DNA from: Gyrodactylus bullatarudis
Lineage: Eukaryota; Platyhelminthes; Monogenea; Gyrodactylidea; Gyrodactylidae
Direction of reading: 5' to 3'
Assembly: GCA_012064415.1 (NCBI GenBank)
Contig: SSNU01000247.1
Location: 992,629 to 1,056,628, forward strand
Length of the DNA stretch: 64,000 bases
The notes under the pieces are model-generated. The model saw only the letters and a list, made by a program, of their open reading frames with translations. It was not told the DNA's origin and did not search any database. The translations under genes and the position numbers were made by a program. Shown here one piece after another: positions 24,141 through 37,139 of the stretch (its first letter is position 1; every line of letters starts with the position of its first letter).

Positions 24141-27100
24141 CGAATTCGAAAGAGGACAAAACACGTCTACATCTGACCCCATGGAATTGACACATGCTTC
24201 TCCGATTTCTTACATCTACATAGGCGTTAGAAGATCATCTCTAACAATTAAGATTTCTGTCGTAATTTTGTTTAAATGTACAATGTACATATAAAAATAT
24301 AATTTAAGTTCTGACAATCCAAAGATCAAAGAGAAAAAACAATTTTAATTTGTGATCACTTGAGATTTCAGGGCTAAAAAGTTGGTTTTTGAAATAAACT
24401 GCTTATTCATTCATCAGTGTATTCTTAGACTAAACAAAAGTTTAAGCCTCAGCAATATGTGTTGGATCTTTAAGCGTTAAAAACAAAATGAAGTGAATAA
24501 TCCATTTATAACGATAATATTGTCGAACTTTATCAAGAATATCCCCGTGTCTCTTCAGACTCTACTCTTTTAACACTTAAATACTGCTACAATGCATTGA
24601 TTTGATGCTCAGGCTTCGTTTTCTTCGCATTTTACTAGCTCTCTAATCGTTTCTGAGGCAGTGCATTGACCTCTGTCAATTTCTCATTAATTTCATTTTG
24701 ATCTCTAGTCACAATTTGTGTGGAATATTTTATACATTTATTTATTGTATCTTGAATCCCAATTTCATTCCCATCATCTATATTGTTCACACACAGGTCA
24801 GGCTTCAGGATTGTAATAAAGTGCTTTTCCATATTTGAATTTGTATCTTCAACCGTGTCTGTTGTCCTATTTTTTCCAAACAGAAATAATAATTCATTAA
24901 AAAGTGAGCATTTAACGATAAAGATTTATTGTCCATTCATCTTCCAGAAAAAGAGGCCAACATATCCCCTTTTTAGACTAGGGATAGATGTTAATTTTAA
25001 AAAAATCTCACTACTACCACCTTTCTCCGAGGTAGGTTATGTATGGGATATAAAGAAACATTCCTCAAACTTAACTTTTACCTCTATCCGCACACATTTA
25101 TACACACTCATCTGTCCACCTTAGCCTGTCTCCTAATGTGGGGAAAGTCAAGTGAGATAACAATCTTTCTACAGCTATCCTTAATAATAAGTGTACACAA
25201 GAATATATACAAAATGTATTCAAAAAATACCTATTTAGTGTATAATAATAATTTTAACATAAATTACAACTTTTTATCTAGAATGTAGTATCTCTCCTGT
25301 TAGAAATCGATATTTTGACATTCCTAATAACTTGACATTTTTTTACCTACACTCCATGCCTTTTTGTTTGTTTGTTCGTTTGAATTAGCAAGCCCCTCCT
25401 TTTTTCCGTATTTATAGTTCATTCATTAAAGTAATAATTTATTACTAATAATGAATGAAGTGTGTAAATTAAAAGTGTGTGTGTATTAAAAATCTAGTCG
25501 AGTATCTAAATATCATCAGAGAAGCTGACAGAAATTGTTGGCCAAATCCTTCAATTCAGCTGGTTCAGAATTTTCAAATGTTTTTGCCATATTTGGCATC
25601 TTGAAAATGTCCCAATTTCCCACTTTTACAATTATTATCGACTTAGAAGATTTGAGGCCATTAAAAGCTGATATTTGGGATTCGAGAAAGAATTCGAATT
25701 AACCTGAAGAAATTCACAGTCTTCATTATGATAATTCAAAGATCGGCCTAATATTGATTACACTCATGAATTTCTTTTTATTTCCAATTTTTTTTTCATC
25801 GTTTGGACTCAACAAAATTATTTCTGAGTTATAAGAAGTGATTAATCTTGAACATGTAAAAATGTATCTTTAATCCTATAGAGACAATAAGACTGAAAAT
25901 TGATATAAACCATTCTAGGATTAAATTAAAGGATTGCTCTGCCATGAAATCACTTTTTAAAATCGAAAAGACTGCCAAATGCTTCACTACAGATATCTCT
26001 TTGAGGCTTTTTGGTATGTTTCTAGCGTTAATTATCAAATAAATTAAGTGATATAGTTAGACTCTGTTTATTTCCGACTTTAAATAATCGTCCTATGAGA
26101 AAATTCATAGATTTAAATGGTCTCAGTTGATATTTTCAACTCGACAATCAATGACCTTCTTCCACCAACAGATTTTACATACTACTAATAGGGGGAAATT
26201 TTCTAACCTCATATGTATTAGTATCAACTTTTCTGATGTAGTTATCAATTCTAAGCATTATTTTGTATTGCAGCATGTGTCAAAAATGCTTCACCATTAT
26301 GACATTGATGTTTTAAAAATCCAGAATTTTATTAATTTCCTAAGGTTTATTTTTCAAAAATAGTAATCTTATGATCATGATGGGCCTTTATTGTGAATTT
26401 CGTTGTTTCATCATTTCCCTGGGAAGTATTGTCGAAGAAAAATTAATTTCACCCCAGCCTAGTAATCATTACTCTTGAGTTGAAATGATATTTGTACACG
26501 TAATTCATAGATGAAATTTTGAACGCCCAAATTGATATGTGACTCCAAGGAACAACATCGTAAAAATATTTGTCGAAACAGCTTGTCTTCCATGCTCTTT
26601 GAAATTACTCTCTAGCTAAAGATTTCGACAATAACATAATAAAAGTTTTCTTTTTTTTTCATCAAGTGTTCGTCCAGGGAGGAAATATTTTTGTGACATA
26701 CGTTTTTCTGGTCATCTGGACGTATGAATACGATTATTTGTGTGTGTATCTTTATTGGGAATTTAAAAATATCCCTTCTTTTTGAAATTAACTCTTGTTT
26801 TATTTTAACATGGTGTATTTGTTCTACATGACATGGGCCTATAGTTTTCATGTTACCCGAGGACTCTGAATACTTTTGTCGAACGTCAATGTAATTATCA
26901 TCGTGTACTATCATAAAAACATGAGAAGAGAGATTACTCAACTTTGAGTACAACCCTATCACCACACACATTATGAGCTCAATTGGGCTGAATGAAAGGA
27001 ATAAACATGCCATGTGCTATTTATATAACATTGTTAATCTCTATCCTTTATCCTCCCTCCCCCTCCCCTTTCATGATATTTCGGTTAGGACTAAGCTATC

Positions 27101-27403
27101 AAGCTATTAACATTTCAGATCTTTTACATAACATCAAATGAGAAAATGAGCGTTCCTTAGCGATCCGAATTCAAAAGAAATAAACAATTCTTCATTTAAA
27201 AATCGGTTAACTCAACTTTAGCGATTGCAAATAGAATATTTGAGTTCTACAGGTATGTTTACTTGATAAAATTAGTGTAGCACGTGTCAGATGAAGCAAC
27301 AGGGTTCCTTCGAGACCTTCTAAAACCAAGGTAATTTGAGGTAATTTTCAATCATTTGTCTAGCCAAGATCCTTTTTTAGTCAGATTTTCACGTTAAATT
27401 AAC
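24141..27403. other. Gene-poor stretch
   Basis: Frames of 60-130 codons occur on both strands (for example 27013-26612 on the minus strand, 133 codons) but none shows a family motif, splice context or biased composition. Part of 25500-25760 resembles the dispersed foldback family (a TTTGGGATTC-type block). No gene is called. Confidence 0.5.
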
Positions 27404-27670
27404 ATCCCTTCATGTCTTCATTATTTCTCCAGTGGAACACAACACTTTCTTGAGCTATTAGTTGATCTGAAAGATAATTAAAATATACCTTTTTTCACCT
27501 CTCATTAGAAAGGAAATTTATTCAGCTACAAAAATATGTCTAATTCAAAAAGATGGCTTTCTACTGATGCCAACCATAGTTACTTGAAGAAGGGTGTTTT
27601 TTTGAAAATCTAGTCAAATATTTGAAAACTATTCAAAACTAATTTTGAAAACCTATTTGCTGAGACGTTA
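27404..27670 (-). mobile_element. Degraded reverse copy of the 23550 MITE
   Basis: Read in reverse, it shares the terminal CCCTTCATGTC block, GTGGAACACAAC, TCTGAAAGATA, CTCATTAGAAAGGAAATTTAT and TTACTTGAAGAAGGGTG with the element at 23550-24068. The similarity fades near AACCTATTTGCTGAGA at about 27668, so it is a truncated, diverged copy. Confidence 0.65.
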
Positions 27671-29471
27671 AGAAAAACTCTCATACCTTGGCCAAATTTC
27701 TCATATAACAAGGAAAAAGATCGAAAGGGTCCTATTCTCATGCCTCTGAATGACATACAGAAGGGTTTGTTAGCGTAACTTTTCATTTCCCAGCAAACAA
27801 ACACCATCAAAATTAAATTGATAAAATCTCAGATCAGGAACAGGCTTCTCCATTACCACTACTCCCACTACCTCAGATTTTTTAGCAATCCATCCCAGAA
27901 AACCTCAGCTTTTTATTATTTTCCTATTGTATATTTAAAAATAAAGAAGTTTGTATATTCCCGAGTCTCTTTACACTAGTCAAAAATAAGATCATTGTTT
28001 CCTCTCTATTTTACGTTTTCTATTTCTATTCTAAATTATAGATTTTTTCACTCCTGTTTCTTTATGATTGAGAAGATCTGTGTTTATCATCAGAACGAGT
28101 TCTTTTATTAATGAATAGTACAGGATCTTTGTATTAACCAACTTAACTTGTAGTTGTATTTCTTAGTTATATGCTATGCATATCTATTTATCGATTGTTA
28201 CCTTGTTTAGTTTTGAGTATTTTTCAACTTTTGGTAAATAAAGAGTATGGTACAGAATACGGCATTCTTTTCACGATGACAAGATTATAAACAAGAGATT
28301 ATATACATCTCTCATTGGATATATATATCAATAATTTAATTGACTCTTCTCAACCATTATACGCACACATAAATAGATGGAGTTTTCAATTTTTGACAAG
28401 GAAGCCTAACTCACTTAATGATTTTTTCTTCTCATACAAGAGTATAAATTTCTACACCCATACCTTTATATATATATTTGGAGACACTTTGCTCTCATTT
28501 CATGGTTTTGGTTCTGGTATTGGAGAAAGCTGTCTCATTCATTGGTCAATACTTCCTATGAATCGAGTAAGGTCACGTGTGTGTGTACATCACTCTATCT
28601 CTTTTAAATCTAATTACAAAGTAGAAAAATCATCAAGTTTTTTATCGTGCACTGACGACTATTGGTAATCAATTCACAATACATAATAATAGGTAATCAT
28701 TGAAAATAAAAGGAGAGAGAAATTCAGCCTTTTTCTATGTCGCACACAACACACAAAAAAAACATTGAATGATAGAAGAAACGTAATCAAGTGAATGGAA
28801 AAATAGGGAAATGTAATGAAGTTCCCTCCTAATTTTACACTCGTTCATTACATACGAGGTCATTTGTTCGCGTTCGTGTAGATGCGGGAAGAATCGTAGT
28901 ACTTTTTCCCTCCTGCATCGGATATAATGATGCCTTTTATTATTGAGGAGAAATGTATGTACATGGTATATATAGGGAATAGCGTGGAAAGGTGAATGGA
29001 TATATGTTCATTTATCTTGGAAATTACCCTTCTCTTCAGATTTTTATTGTTGACAAAAAGAAGAGTGAAATTTGGATAATTATTCACGAAACAAAACAAT
29101 ATTTTTTTTCAAAACCATCCTAATATGTTTTATCGATATTAATCTAACTACTTAAAAGTAGATTCATGATTGTAAAGAAAAATATTATGTGAGGGCTAAT
29201 TCTTTCCTGAAAACACCTCTTGTTAGAAAACTTTCTTTATAATCTTTAACAGTAAATTTTCCAAAGGCCCAGGGAAATGAAGAAAAAGACTCGTTTCTTT
29301 TATTGTAAAACTTTTTTAGAAAGAGCTTTCTTCTTTCTTCGTTTCTTTCACCTCGAATTGTATTGTCTTTTAGAAAATATAAATATAATAGAATAATAGC
29401 TTTATTTCTTTTATCCTCTTACAATTGGCATCTTATTGTTTTTTTTAAATTTAATTGTATTTCTTTCCTAG
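27671..29471. other. Gene-poor stretch
   Basis: No supported exon. A plus-strand open stretch at 28315-28668 begins at a TTG codon and has no recognisable domain. Confidence 0.45.
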
Positions 29472-29556
29472 CAGCGACAGAAAATTCATGTATTCAACTC
29501 GTCATGAAGTAACCACTTTTCGTGGACCAAATAATCCAAGAGACCAATGGAATTAA
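29472..29556 (+). other. Orphan candidate terminal exon
   Basis: A pyrimidine tract and acceptor (TTTCTTTCCTAG) precede an open segment whose frame reads SDRKFMYSTRHEV then TTFRGPNNPRDQWN and a TAA stop at 29554-29556. The residue mix is less AT-driven than random frames nearby. No upstream exon was located, and no family was recognised, so it may be a chance frame or the end of a gene whose other exons were missed. Confidence 0.25.
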
Positions 29557-30085
29557 AGATTAATACTATTTTACAACTTTTTATTCATAAATATCAAGAC
29601 ACAGCAAAATAAAGAATTTTAAGAAGCTTCTTATTAAAATACAGTATGAAAAAATTTAAATTTCTTTACATATGTCTAGGTTAACCGACCATCACAAGTT
29701 TTTTGATTCTGTTCTTTACTGGACCGTGTAATTATTTCCAATATATTAAGACCCATTTGTGGATATGAAAGGATCTTTTTGCTCAAGTAACCCCCTCTCT
29801 AAATCCTTATTCATTATCAAATCTTGAGAAACACCGTTTTTTACACATTTAGTAACAAGTCATTTTTATTATTGTTTGATTGAGCCTAATTACATGTTAC
29901 CCACTAATTGAATGAATGAATCATAGTGTTTTTTTGAATGAATGAGAGACAGACACACACACATACATACATTATTATTGTTTGCCCTTTTTGTACATAA
30001 TTACAATTAACCAATCAGAGTTGACCATGCAATACCACGTGACCTAATTAGCATACCAGTGTGGTTGATCTCTATTTCTGGACAG

Positions 30086-30152
30086 GCGAATTGAAAGGAA
30101 TATCACGGCGTAGATCATCTTCCTCTACATTACCGGACAAAATTTCAACGGG
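30086..30152 (+). other. Orphan candidate internal exon
   Basis: A 67-base segment lies between an acceptor (TTTCTGGACAG) and a near-perfect donor (gtgagtac). Only one frame is open, reading GELKGISRRRSSSSTLP then DKISTG. It leaves two bases that would join in frame to a possible acceptor after a long T run at 33191, which reads about twelve more codons to a stop. The intron would span the gap. No family match is known. Confidence 0.25.
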
Positions 30153-30301
30153 GTGAGTACATTGATTGAATTTTAATATTTTACTCAACTTTGACGTGCT
30201 GACAAAGTATTACTTACATATACTTCCGAATGACCCATTCATTTAATTTTTCTTTTCTAATCGTTTTGTAAATCAATTTTCCTATTTCTTGTTAACTATT
30301 A

Positions 30302-31503
30302 TATAGTGGTAGAAAAAATAAAAGTATTCACTAGAAATTGTCTCTAAATCACTTATTAAAAGTTATTGAAAATGGAAAGATGACCTATTCGATAGAGAAT
30401 ATTCGTTTCTATCAGAAATTACTTTTACTCGTACAAAGAGTTCATTCATATTTTCATAAATACAAATTTACAATATTTCATTAAATTTCAAAACGAAAAA
30501 TTAAAAGTATTCAGTTTCAATCACCTTTTTTCCCAGTTAGAATTAGACTTTGAATTCTGAATTNNNNNNNNNNNNNNNNNNNNNNNNNNNNNNNNNNNNN
30601 NNNNNNNNNNNNNNNNNNNNNNNNNNNNNNNNNNNNNNNNNNNNNNNNNNNNNNNNNNNNNNNNNNNNNNNNNNNNNNNNNNNNNNNNNNNNNNNNNNNN
30701 NNNNNNNNNNNNNNNNNNNNNNNNNNNNNNNNNNNNNNNNNNNNNNNNNNNNNNNNNNNNNNNNNNNNNNNNNNNNNNNNNNNNNNNNNNNNNNNNNNNN
30801 NNNNNNNNNNNNNNNNNNNNNNNNNNNNNNNNNNNNNNNNNNNNNNNNNNNNNNNNNNNNNNNNNNNNNNNNNNNNNNNNNNNNNNNNNNNNNNNNNNNN
30901 NNNNNNNNNNNNNNNNNNNNNNNNNNNNNNNNNNNNNNNNNNNNNNNNNNNNNNNNNNNNNNNNNNNNNNNNNNNNNNNNNNNNNNNNNNNNNNNNNNNN
31001 NNNNNNNNNNNNNNNNNNNNNNNNNNNNNNNNNNNNNNNNNNNNNNNNNNNNNNNNNNNNNNNNNNNNNNNNNNNNNNNNNNNNNNNNNNNNNNNNNNNN
31101 NNNNNNNNNNNNNNNNNNNNNNNNNNNNNNNNNNNNNNNNNNNNNNNNNNNNNNNNNNNNNNNNNNNNNNNNNNNNNNNNNNNNNNNNNNNNNNNNNNNN
31201 NNNNNNNNNNNNNNNNNNNNNNNNNNNNNNNNNNNNNNNNNNNNNNNNNNNNNNNNNNNNNNNNNNNNNNNNNNNNNNNNNNNNNNNNNNNNNNNNNNNN
31301 NNNNNNNNNNNNNNNNNNNNNNNNNNNNNNNNNNNNNNNNNNNNNNNNNNNNNNNNNNNNNNNNNNNNNNNTACGAGTAAAAGTAATTTCTGATAGAAAC
31401 GAATATTCTCTATCGAATGGGTCATCTTTCCATTTTCAATAACTTTTAATAAGTGATTTAGAGACAATTTCTAGTGAATACTTTTATTTTTTCTACCACT
31501 ATA
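30302..31503. repeat. Near-perfect inverted repeat flanking the assembly gap
   Basis: The 132 bases at 30302-30433 are the reverse complement of 31372-31503 with a single difference seen by eye (gacctattcg against gacccattcg). The right arm starts at the first base after the Ns. About 130 further bases of the left side (30434-30563) are unpaired before the gap. This is either a palindromic transposon or an assembly artefact where a contig end was duplicated in reverse. Confidence 0.85.
30564..31371. other. Assembly gap (808 Ns)
   Basis: Undetermined bases. Any frame reported through this interval is an artefact. Confidence 1.
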
Positions 31504-32994
31504 GTTCATTAAAATACAAAAAAATGGTAATATCATTTAATCGAACCAGGATTAGAGATTGAAAAGACCTAGCGAAATAATGTATGTATTTTTTTATAAA
31601 AAAACCAATGATTAAGATGTTTTTTTACCATACTCTATTAACATGGGCCAATCTTTCAGTGTTACAGAATTCCTCAATTTGATTGGACGAAACTGATTTA
31701 ATATGAAGATGGGAATTTACTCATAAATATTTCTTGTATTTAGTTATTTGAAATTAAAATAAAATCTGACACAATTTGAGTTATTTTTTGAATTTCACAA
31801 ATACTTGAAGTGATAATATCGAATCTGCATTTAATTAATTATCATAAATAACAAAGTTGACGATGGGTTTGGCTCGAACTTCAATGGGCAAACTATAGAA
31901 ATTTTCAGTATAAAATCTATGCTAAAGGGTTTAAATTTAATAAATTCATAAATTTGAGTGAGAACAATTTCTCGAAAATCTATTTGGGCTCGTCTTACTA
32001 GGACTACACCATTTTTCTTTACTACACAACTTGACCAAATTCCTCTGTGATTGTATTCAACTTTCAGTTTCAGAAGAAATTTGAATTCGTCAAGCATTTT
32101 GATTGGTTGAAAAGAAATAACCTATAATTTAAGCCAATCAGGGTATGACTTCAATCTTTCAATCATCAAGGTGTTCGATGAATTCAAATTTGTTCTGATA
32201 ATAAAGATTGAATACCATCACGGGGAATTTTCGAAACGTAGTAGAAGGTTTTTTTTTAATTTAAGGTATTAGATTTTGGTCAAGAAAAAATGATTTATCC
32301 CTATTGTCTTACCCACGAAACAAATATTCTTATTTGGAATGTTTGGGCTTCACCTTCAAATACATTTTCAAAAGGTTTCCATGTACTATTTTTATCTATT
32401 AAATCTTGAGATTTCCCTAGTGTATTCTGTGAACATTTGTCTGATCGTCGAGAGAATCTTTCCCCCTACTACTCAATTAGACAAATACACATGAGTATAT
32501 TATTGTATCAATGAATCATTTACTGTAATCATCAGTTATCGTTGCTTAGTAGCAATCCAAGAGAAAAATATAATGGATTTTTATTATTAATTTTACCACG
32601 AATGAAATTCAATTATTTTGTATTATTTTCTAGTTCTATTTATCTAATGAATAGTACAACACCTGAACTTACAAAGGTTACTAGAAATATTATTATTATA
32701 TATACACCTAATTAATATGAAGATGGGAATTTATGATTTTTACAAAATTATGAATATTTTCATCAATAAATCGAATTTGATCAAGATTTTTTGGAATCTA
32801 GATCGTAGGTTCCACTTTCAAGATCTGTAGAAAAAAGATTTGAAAAAAATCAAATTTTTGGAATGTTATGGCATATTTCAAATCTAGCGATGGCGTCGAA
32901 TTCGCATTTTTTGAACTTTGAGTTGATAATTTCTGTTGATTTAAAAGTGAGAGATTCATCAAAAGTTGATTTTGAGGATCACGATTAGTTAAAG

Positions 32995-33067
32995 AAATTT
33001 AGGCCCCTACAGACATACCCAATTAAAGATTTACATTGAGAAGTACAGATGTAGGGGGCCTAAATTT
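32995..33067. repeat. Small hairpin with about 24-base arms
   Basis: AAATTTAGGCCCCTAC on the left pairs with GTAGGGGGCCTAAATTT on the right, with further pairing inward and a loop of about 24 bases. It could be a tiny MITE or a transcribed hairpin. Confidence 0.6.
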
Positions 33068-35218
33068 ACATTATAGACCGAAGCATATATAAAAACATTC
33101 CACTATACGTGAAGACCCTTTGCTGATCAAATGTAATTAGTTTGATTTTTCCACAGGTAATCTGATTGGTTCCAAGTTTTGTTTTTTTTCAGATCTGGAT
33201 CAATCGGAAGGGTTCTTCTCTTCAATTAGCATCTACAAATACTTTATCATACATGAGAAGAATCCACCATTTTCTTGTTGCTACTCTCGTTGCGCTATGA
33301 AAAAGAAGATTGAGCCTAGGGCCTCTAAGAGCATAAAATTCGAGTCTATACCATTTCATCTCACTTTCGATACATTAAAGCCGTGTTTTATGAATCGTAA
33401 TTTAAGAATTTTACAACGACTATTTTGAACTGTTCTTTATTAATACCTCAGGCGTTCTGTAGGTACTATAAAGCCAGTCAAGGTTCATAAACTTTAACGC
33501 AGATTATGATGTAGGAAAATTCTTCCTTCTCATTGGTCGATACAAGATTCACTGAATGATAACCTGATATTACAGTTGTACCTCTATAAAAAATGTAACA
33601 AACCTATCCCTCTCCTCTCTGCCCCTTTTAAGTTGAGAAAATTAATGTATAGCTACTATAAAGTAGGTTTATAAGTGTCAAACTTTCCAAAAAAATAAAA
33701 TTCACTCAAGTTTGATTCATTCGATAGAGAATTTTCTGCTGATTCATTCTATCTAATAAAAATACCAGATTCGTTCATTTCTTGTATTTTTACGAAATTT
33801 TTACCAATTTTCTGAAATTTTTTGCAGCCTAAAACCTTTTGGGATCAATAAAAAAACAACGATTACGTTCAAAATTCATCCTACTTTTAGATGGTATAAA
33901 ATTTATTACTCTAATGTAATTATAATCTTTTAATATTAAATAGCGAAAGTTTAAGAGGTATTTTTCGAAATATCAAATTCGTGATCAGCGTTAAATTCTA
34001 CATAAGATTTTCATAACTAGGAAAAAAAGAGCTAGACACCACCTCCACCTTGATGAAGCTTCAAGAAATGTTCATTTGGCCTCAATACATCCTTTTTCTA
34101 ATCTTCCTAACATGCCAATAGGTTTCAAGGAAGAAGATTCAAATGTTTCTCCTACAAAATCATACTCATACATCGATCACAGTGTTTAACAAACTAATAA
34201 GCCTTTCCAAATGTCTCTGCTGATTGGATAAGAGTTTAATCTAGATCTTTAATCCATTATACACTTGTCAATTTCCTTTCGATTGGCAAGTTCTTCTTTT
34301 TCCTCCCCATCTAAATAGTGAGTTATTCTCTTCTTTTTTTACTTTTACCTCCCATACATCTAAAACAATTATTTGAACATGATATACAGTGCAGAAAATT
34401 TCTTCCCTTCTAACCGTCGTTGTCAGAGAAATAAATATTCTCTAATATTTGTCGCCACTAAAAGAAAATAAAGAGACACAGAGCCAAATATTGATTCTAC
34501 TCTCAATAGACTAGCTAGCTTAGGCCTAACTAGAGTCGAAACTTTTTTCTCCTTTAGACATAAAACTTGCATAAAGTGATTCTTTTACATACATCCTATA
34601 ATAAGCATTTTCGATATACGTTTCAATAGAAATTTAGAATTTCTAGCTAGAAATTTCAACCCCCTCCTCCATCCATGTCATCCCGAGAACGAGTCCTGAC
34701 AGGAATGTCACCTATCTCTAGGTCCACACAGCCATGAACGAACAAAATATGTAGGAAAATTCTATTATTTAATTTCGACATCCAAAATTTCTCCCCAATA
34801 AACAGTTCTAGTGGATTAGAATAAATTTTATCTGAAAATATTGCCAAATTGCTAAATAGGGTTTTCTTCGCAGCAGAATGAGATCTGGAATCTTTTGAGT
34901 TCTATTTTGCTCAGCTGTAGCATTTTGTACATCGAATTTTCTACACTACATAAATCGAAATCATCCCAGAAAAAAACCCTTCATTGTCTTCTCTTTCCTA
35001 GCCTATGTATTTGACATTTTTCAAATGAAAACCATATAGTATTTGATGTGACTTAGAATATTTTTTGGCCTCAGACTTTACTCTGCGAAATCGATATTAA
35101 TAAAACGCAATTCAATTTGTACCTCAAGTTTTTACTTTTGAGCTCCCTTGTTCTTTGTTAATTTTTTTGTTTTAAAATTGATTTAAGACCTGAGAAGTGA
35201 TTGAATACTTTGTTTCTA

Positions 35219-35485
35219 AGTTAACCCATTGGAGCACAACTCTTTCTCGAGCGATAATTTTAACTGAAAGATACCTAAAAAACTTTTTTTACCCCTCATT
35301 ACTTGAAGAAGAGTGATTTTTTGAAAAATATTTAGAACGTTTTTTTGAAGAATAAAATAACTTTCTATCGTAAGACAATAGCAGTAGATTCCAAATATGC
35401 AATTGCCTACTTGATTTCTCTTATAGTTTACAAGATAACGAGTTTCAGACCCAAACAATGCTAATTCTAACCTCTATTCTCTTAG
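35219..35485 (-). mobile_element. Degraded reverse copy of the 23550 MITE
   Basis: GGAGCACAACTCTTTCTCGAG, ACTGAAAGATACCT, TACTTGAAGAAG, a block with AACGTTTTTTTGAA, and TAACCTCTATT match the reverse complement of 23554-24064 in order. The left end keeps TTAACCC. Confidence 0.65.
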
Positions 35486-36635
35486 ATCCGGGGGTTTAAT
35501 AAAAGGCCTTCCAAAGAGGGCAGGAGGGGTTTTCATTACACTCTAGACTTTTCTCAGATTCCCTCTCTCAAAGTGTATCCCCTGAAAGTTTTTATTTTTT
35601 TTTATTTATTTATAGAATTCCTCTTTTTGCTATATGGCTAATCTCTCCTCTCAGAGCATTGCAACTGGAAGGAGAGATTATGTTCTTCTCACAATACTTT
35701 TTAGACGTAATTATTCATAATTTTCTAATGCAAATCACTTTCCACAGACGGTTAGAAAAGATTCCTCTCACTCTCTCTCACACACACCACCCTACACCCT
35801 AGAAATGACTTTTTTTCTTGCCTGGGATTATTAAGGATTCTGTCCTAGTCTCATCTCATACCCCAACTAACATATCTGTACGAGATCATCCGGCTCTTTT
35901 TCTCTCAAATTTATTCCAATGTATTATAATAATTATTAGACAAGATCATGTTTTGCTTCTCTTCACATATTCCTCATTAACATAATACAAATCTCTCAAA
36001 TTTAATTTTTCCATTCCCTACTATAGAAATGTATTTTTGTTACAATTCTCCCTTAAAAAATCTTCAATACACTCTGAATAGAACTATAGTTTCGAAACAA
36101 ACTATTTTATATTCCCCAGCTATTCTCGATGAACTTCAAGGTTTCGAATTCTCCTAAAAACCAAAAATCAGAATGCAGCCTTTTACTAGACACTTCAAGT
36201 TCCCCATTGGACTACTTCCTATTCATTCGACCATCTTTACTCATTGTAAATTGATAAATCAGGTTGATCCGAGATCGGTTCAAATTAACGTTTCTATCAG
36301 ATATTTTTATCCTGGAAAAATGAATAGTTAACAGAGGTAGAGGCTCTGCTATTTTTTCTACTCAATGATATTTTCCACTCTTGTTGAGAATTTTTCGCTA
36401 ATTTCAGATATGTGCTTCATTAAAAAATATTAGTTATTTGGTAAAAACTAAAAACCCGACTTGCAGTGCTTGCCTCAATAGAGAAAAACATGAATGAGAT
36501 AGAAAGACAGAAATGACATCATCTTGTACAGGAATGAATTCTTAACAAAAGAGTAGAAGGAAAGTTTCCCTTGACTCTTCTAGCTTTCTGAGTTATCTAA
36601 GCACCTTGTAGGAAAGAAATATTTTCATTGACAAA

Positions 36636-36639
<4 letters not shown>

Positions 36640-36668
<29 letters not shown>
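36640..36668. repeat. (AT)n microsatellite
   Basis: About 14 AT units upstream of the peptide gene. Confidence 0.95.
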
Positions 36669-36672
<4 letters not shown>

Positions 36673-37139
36673 AAGTTCATAAGTTCCCTGCTTTTCGAGC
36701 AGTAAAAATGATCAAGCAAACAAAAATTGGATTTTCACAAGAGTTCCTCAAAATCTGATTCAGCCTAAATATTTTTCTCCTTCGACTAATCGTAATCTTA
36801 GAAATCAAAAAATTCCCATCTTCATTTATTACTGATGGGCTAACATTCACCTTTTTATTAGCCGAGAAATAAATCCTACCAGATCTTGGACCAGGTAATC
36901 TCCTTTGATGACATTTTGATAGCCAAAAGATTCTCCCTTTTTACCAATCTACACAAGTATCCATATCCTCTGATCTGTTGAATAAATATATCTATAGCAT
37001 ATTGTATTTTGCAAGATTACCAAAATAATCCAATCTGATTGGTCCGACTGTTCTAGTTAAAAGCAATGATTCTCTCTCCTCTCATCGTTATTCTCAATAC
37101 TCTCGATTTTTTTGAGTACACTAAAGCTCTCTTCTCTCT

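Larger units (their letters stand above)
31504..37029. other. Gene-poor stretch with repeat fragments
   Basis: No multi-exon gene could be assembled. TTAATATGAAGATGGGAATTTA blocks at about 31697 and 32711 mark the dispersed foldback family; 35219-35485 is a degraded MITE copy. Four CCAATCAG/CTGATTGG octamers lie between 30.0 and 34.3 kb. A short plus-strand frame at 33252 (MRRIHHFLVATLVAL then stop) looks like a broken signal peptide but is too short to call. Confidence 0.45.

Noticed and set aside
26612..27013. 133-codon minus-strand frame with an ATG start
   Set aside because: No signal peptide, domain or splice pattern; composition is like the surrounding non-coding DNA.
28315..28668. 117-codon plus-strand frame
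   Set aside because: TTG start and no motif; a region of microsatellite-like AT and GT content.
30517..31467. Long open frames on both strands across the gap
   Set aside because: They consist almost wholly of undetermined bases and carry no information.
31831..32097. 88-codon minus-strand frame
   Set aside because: No known motif and no exon boundaries; left unassigned.
34640..34745. Locally GC-rich open segment reading ISTPSSIHVIPRTSPDRNV
   Set aside because: It could be a terminal exon, but alternative frames are equally open and no partner exon was found.
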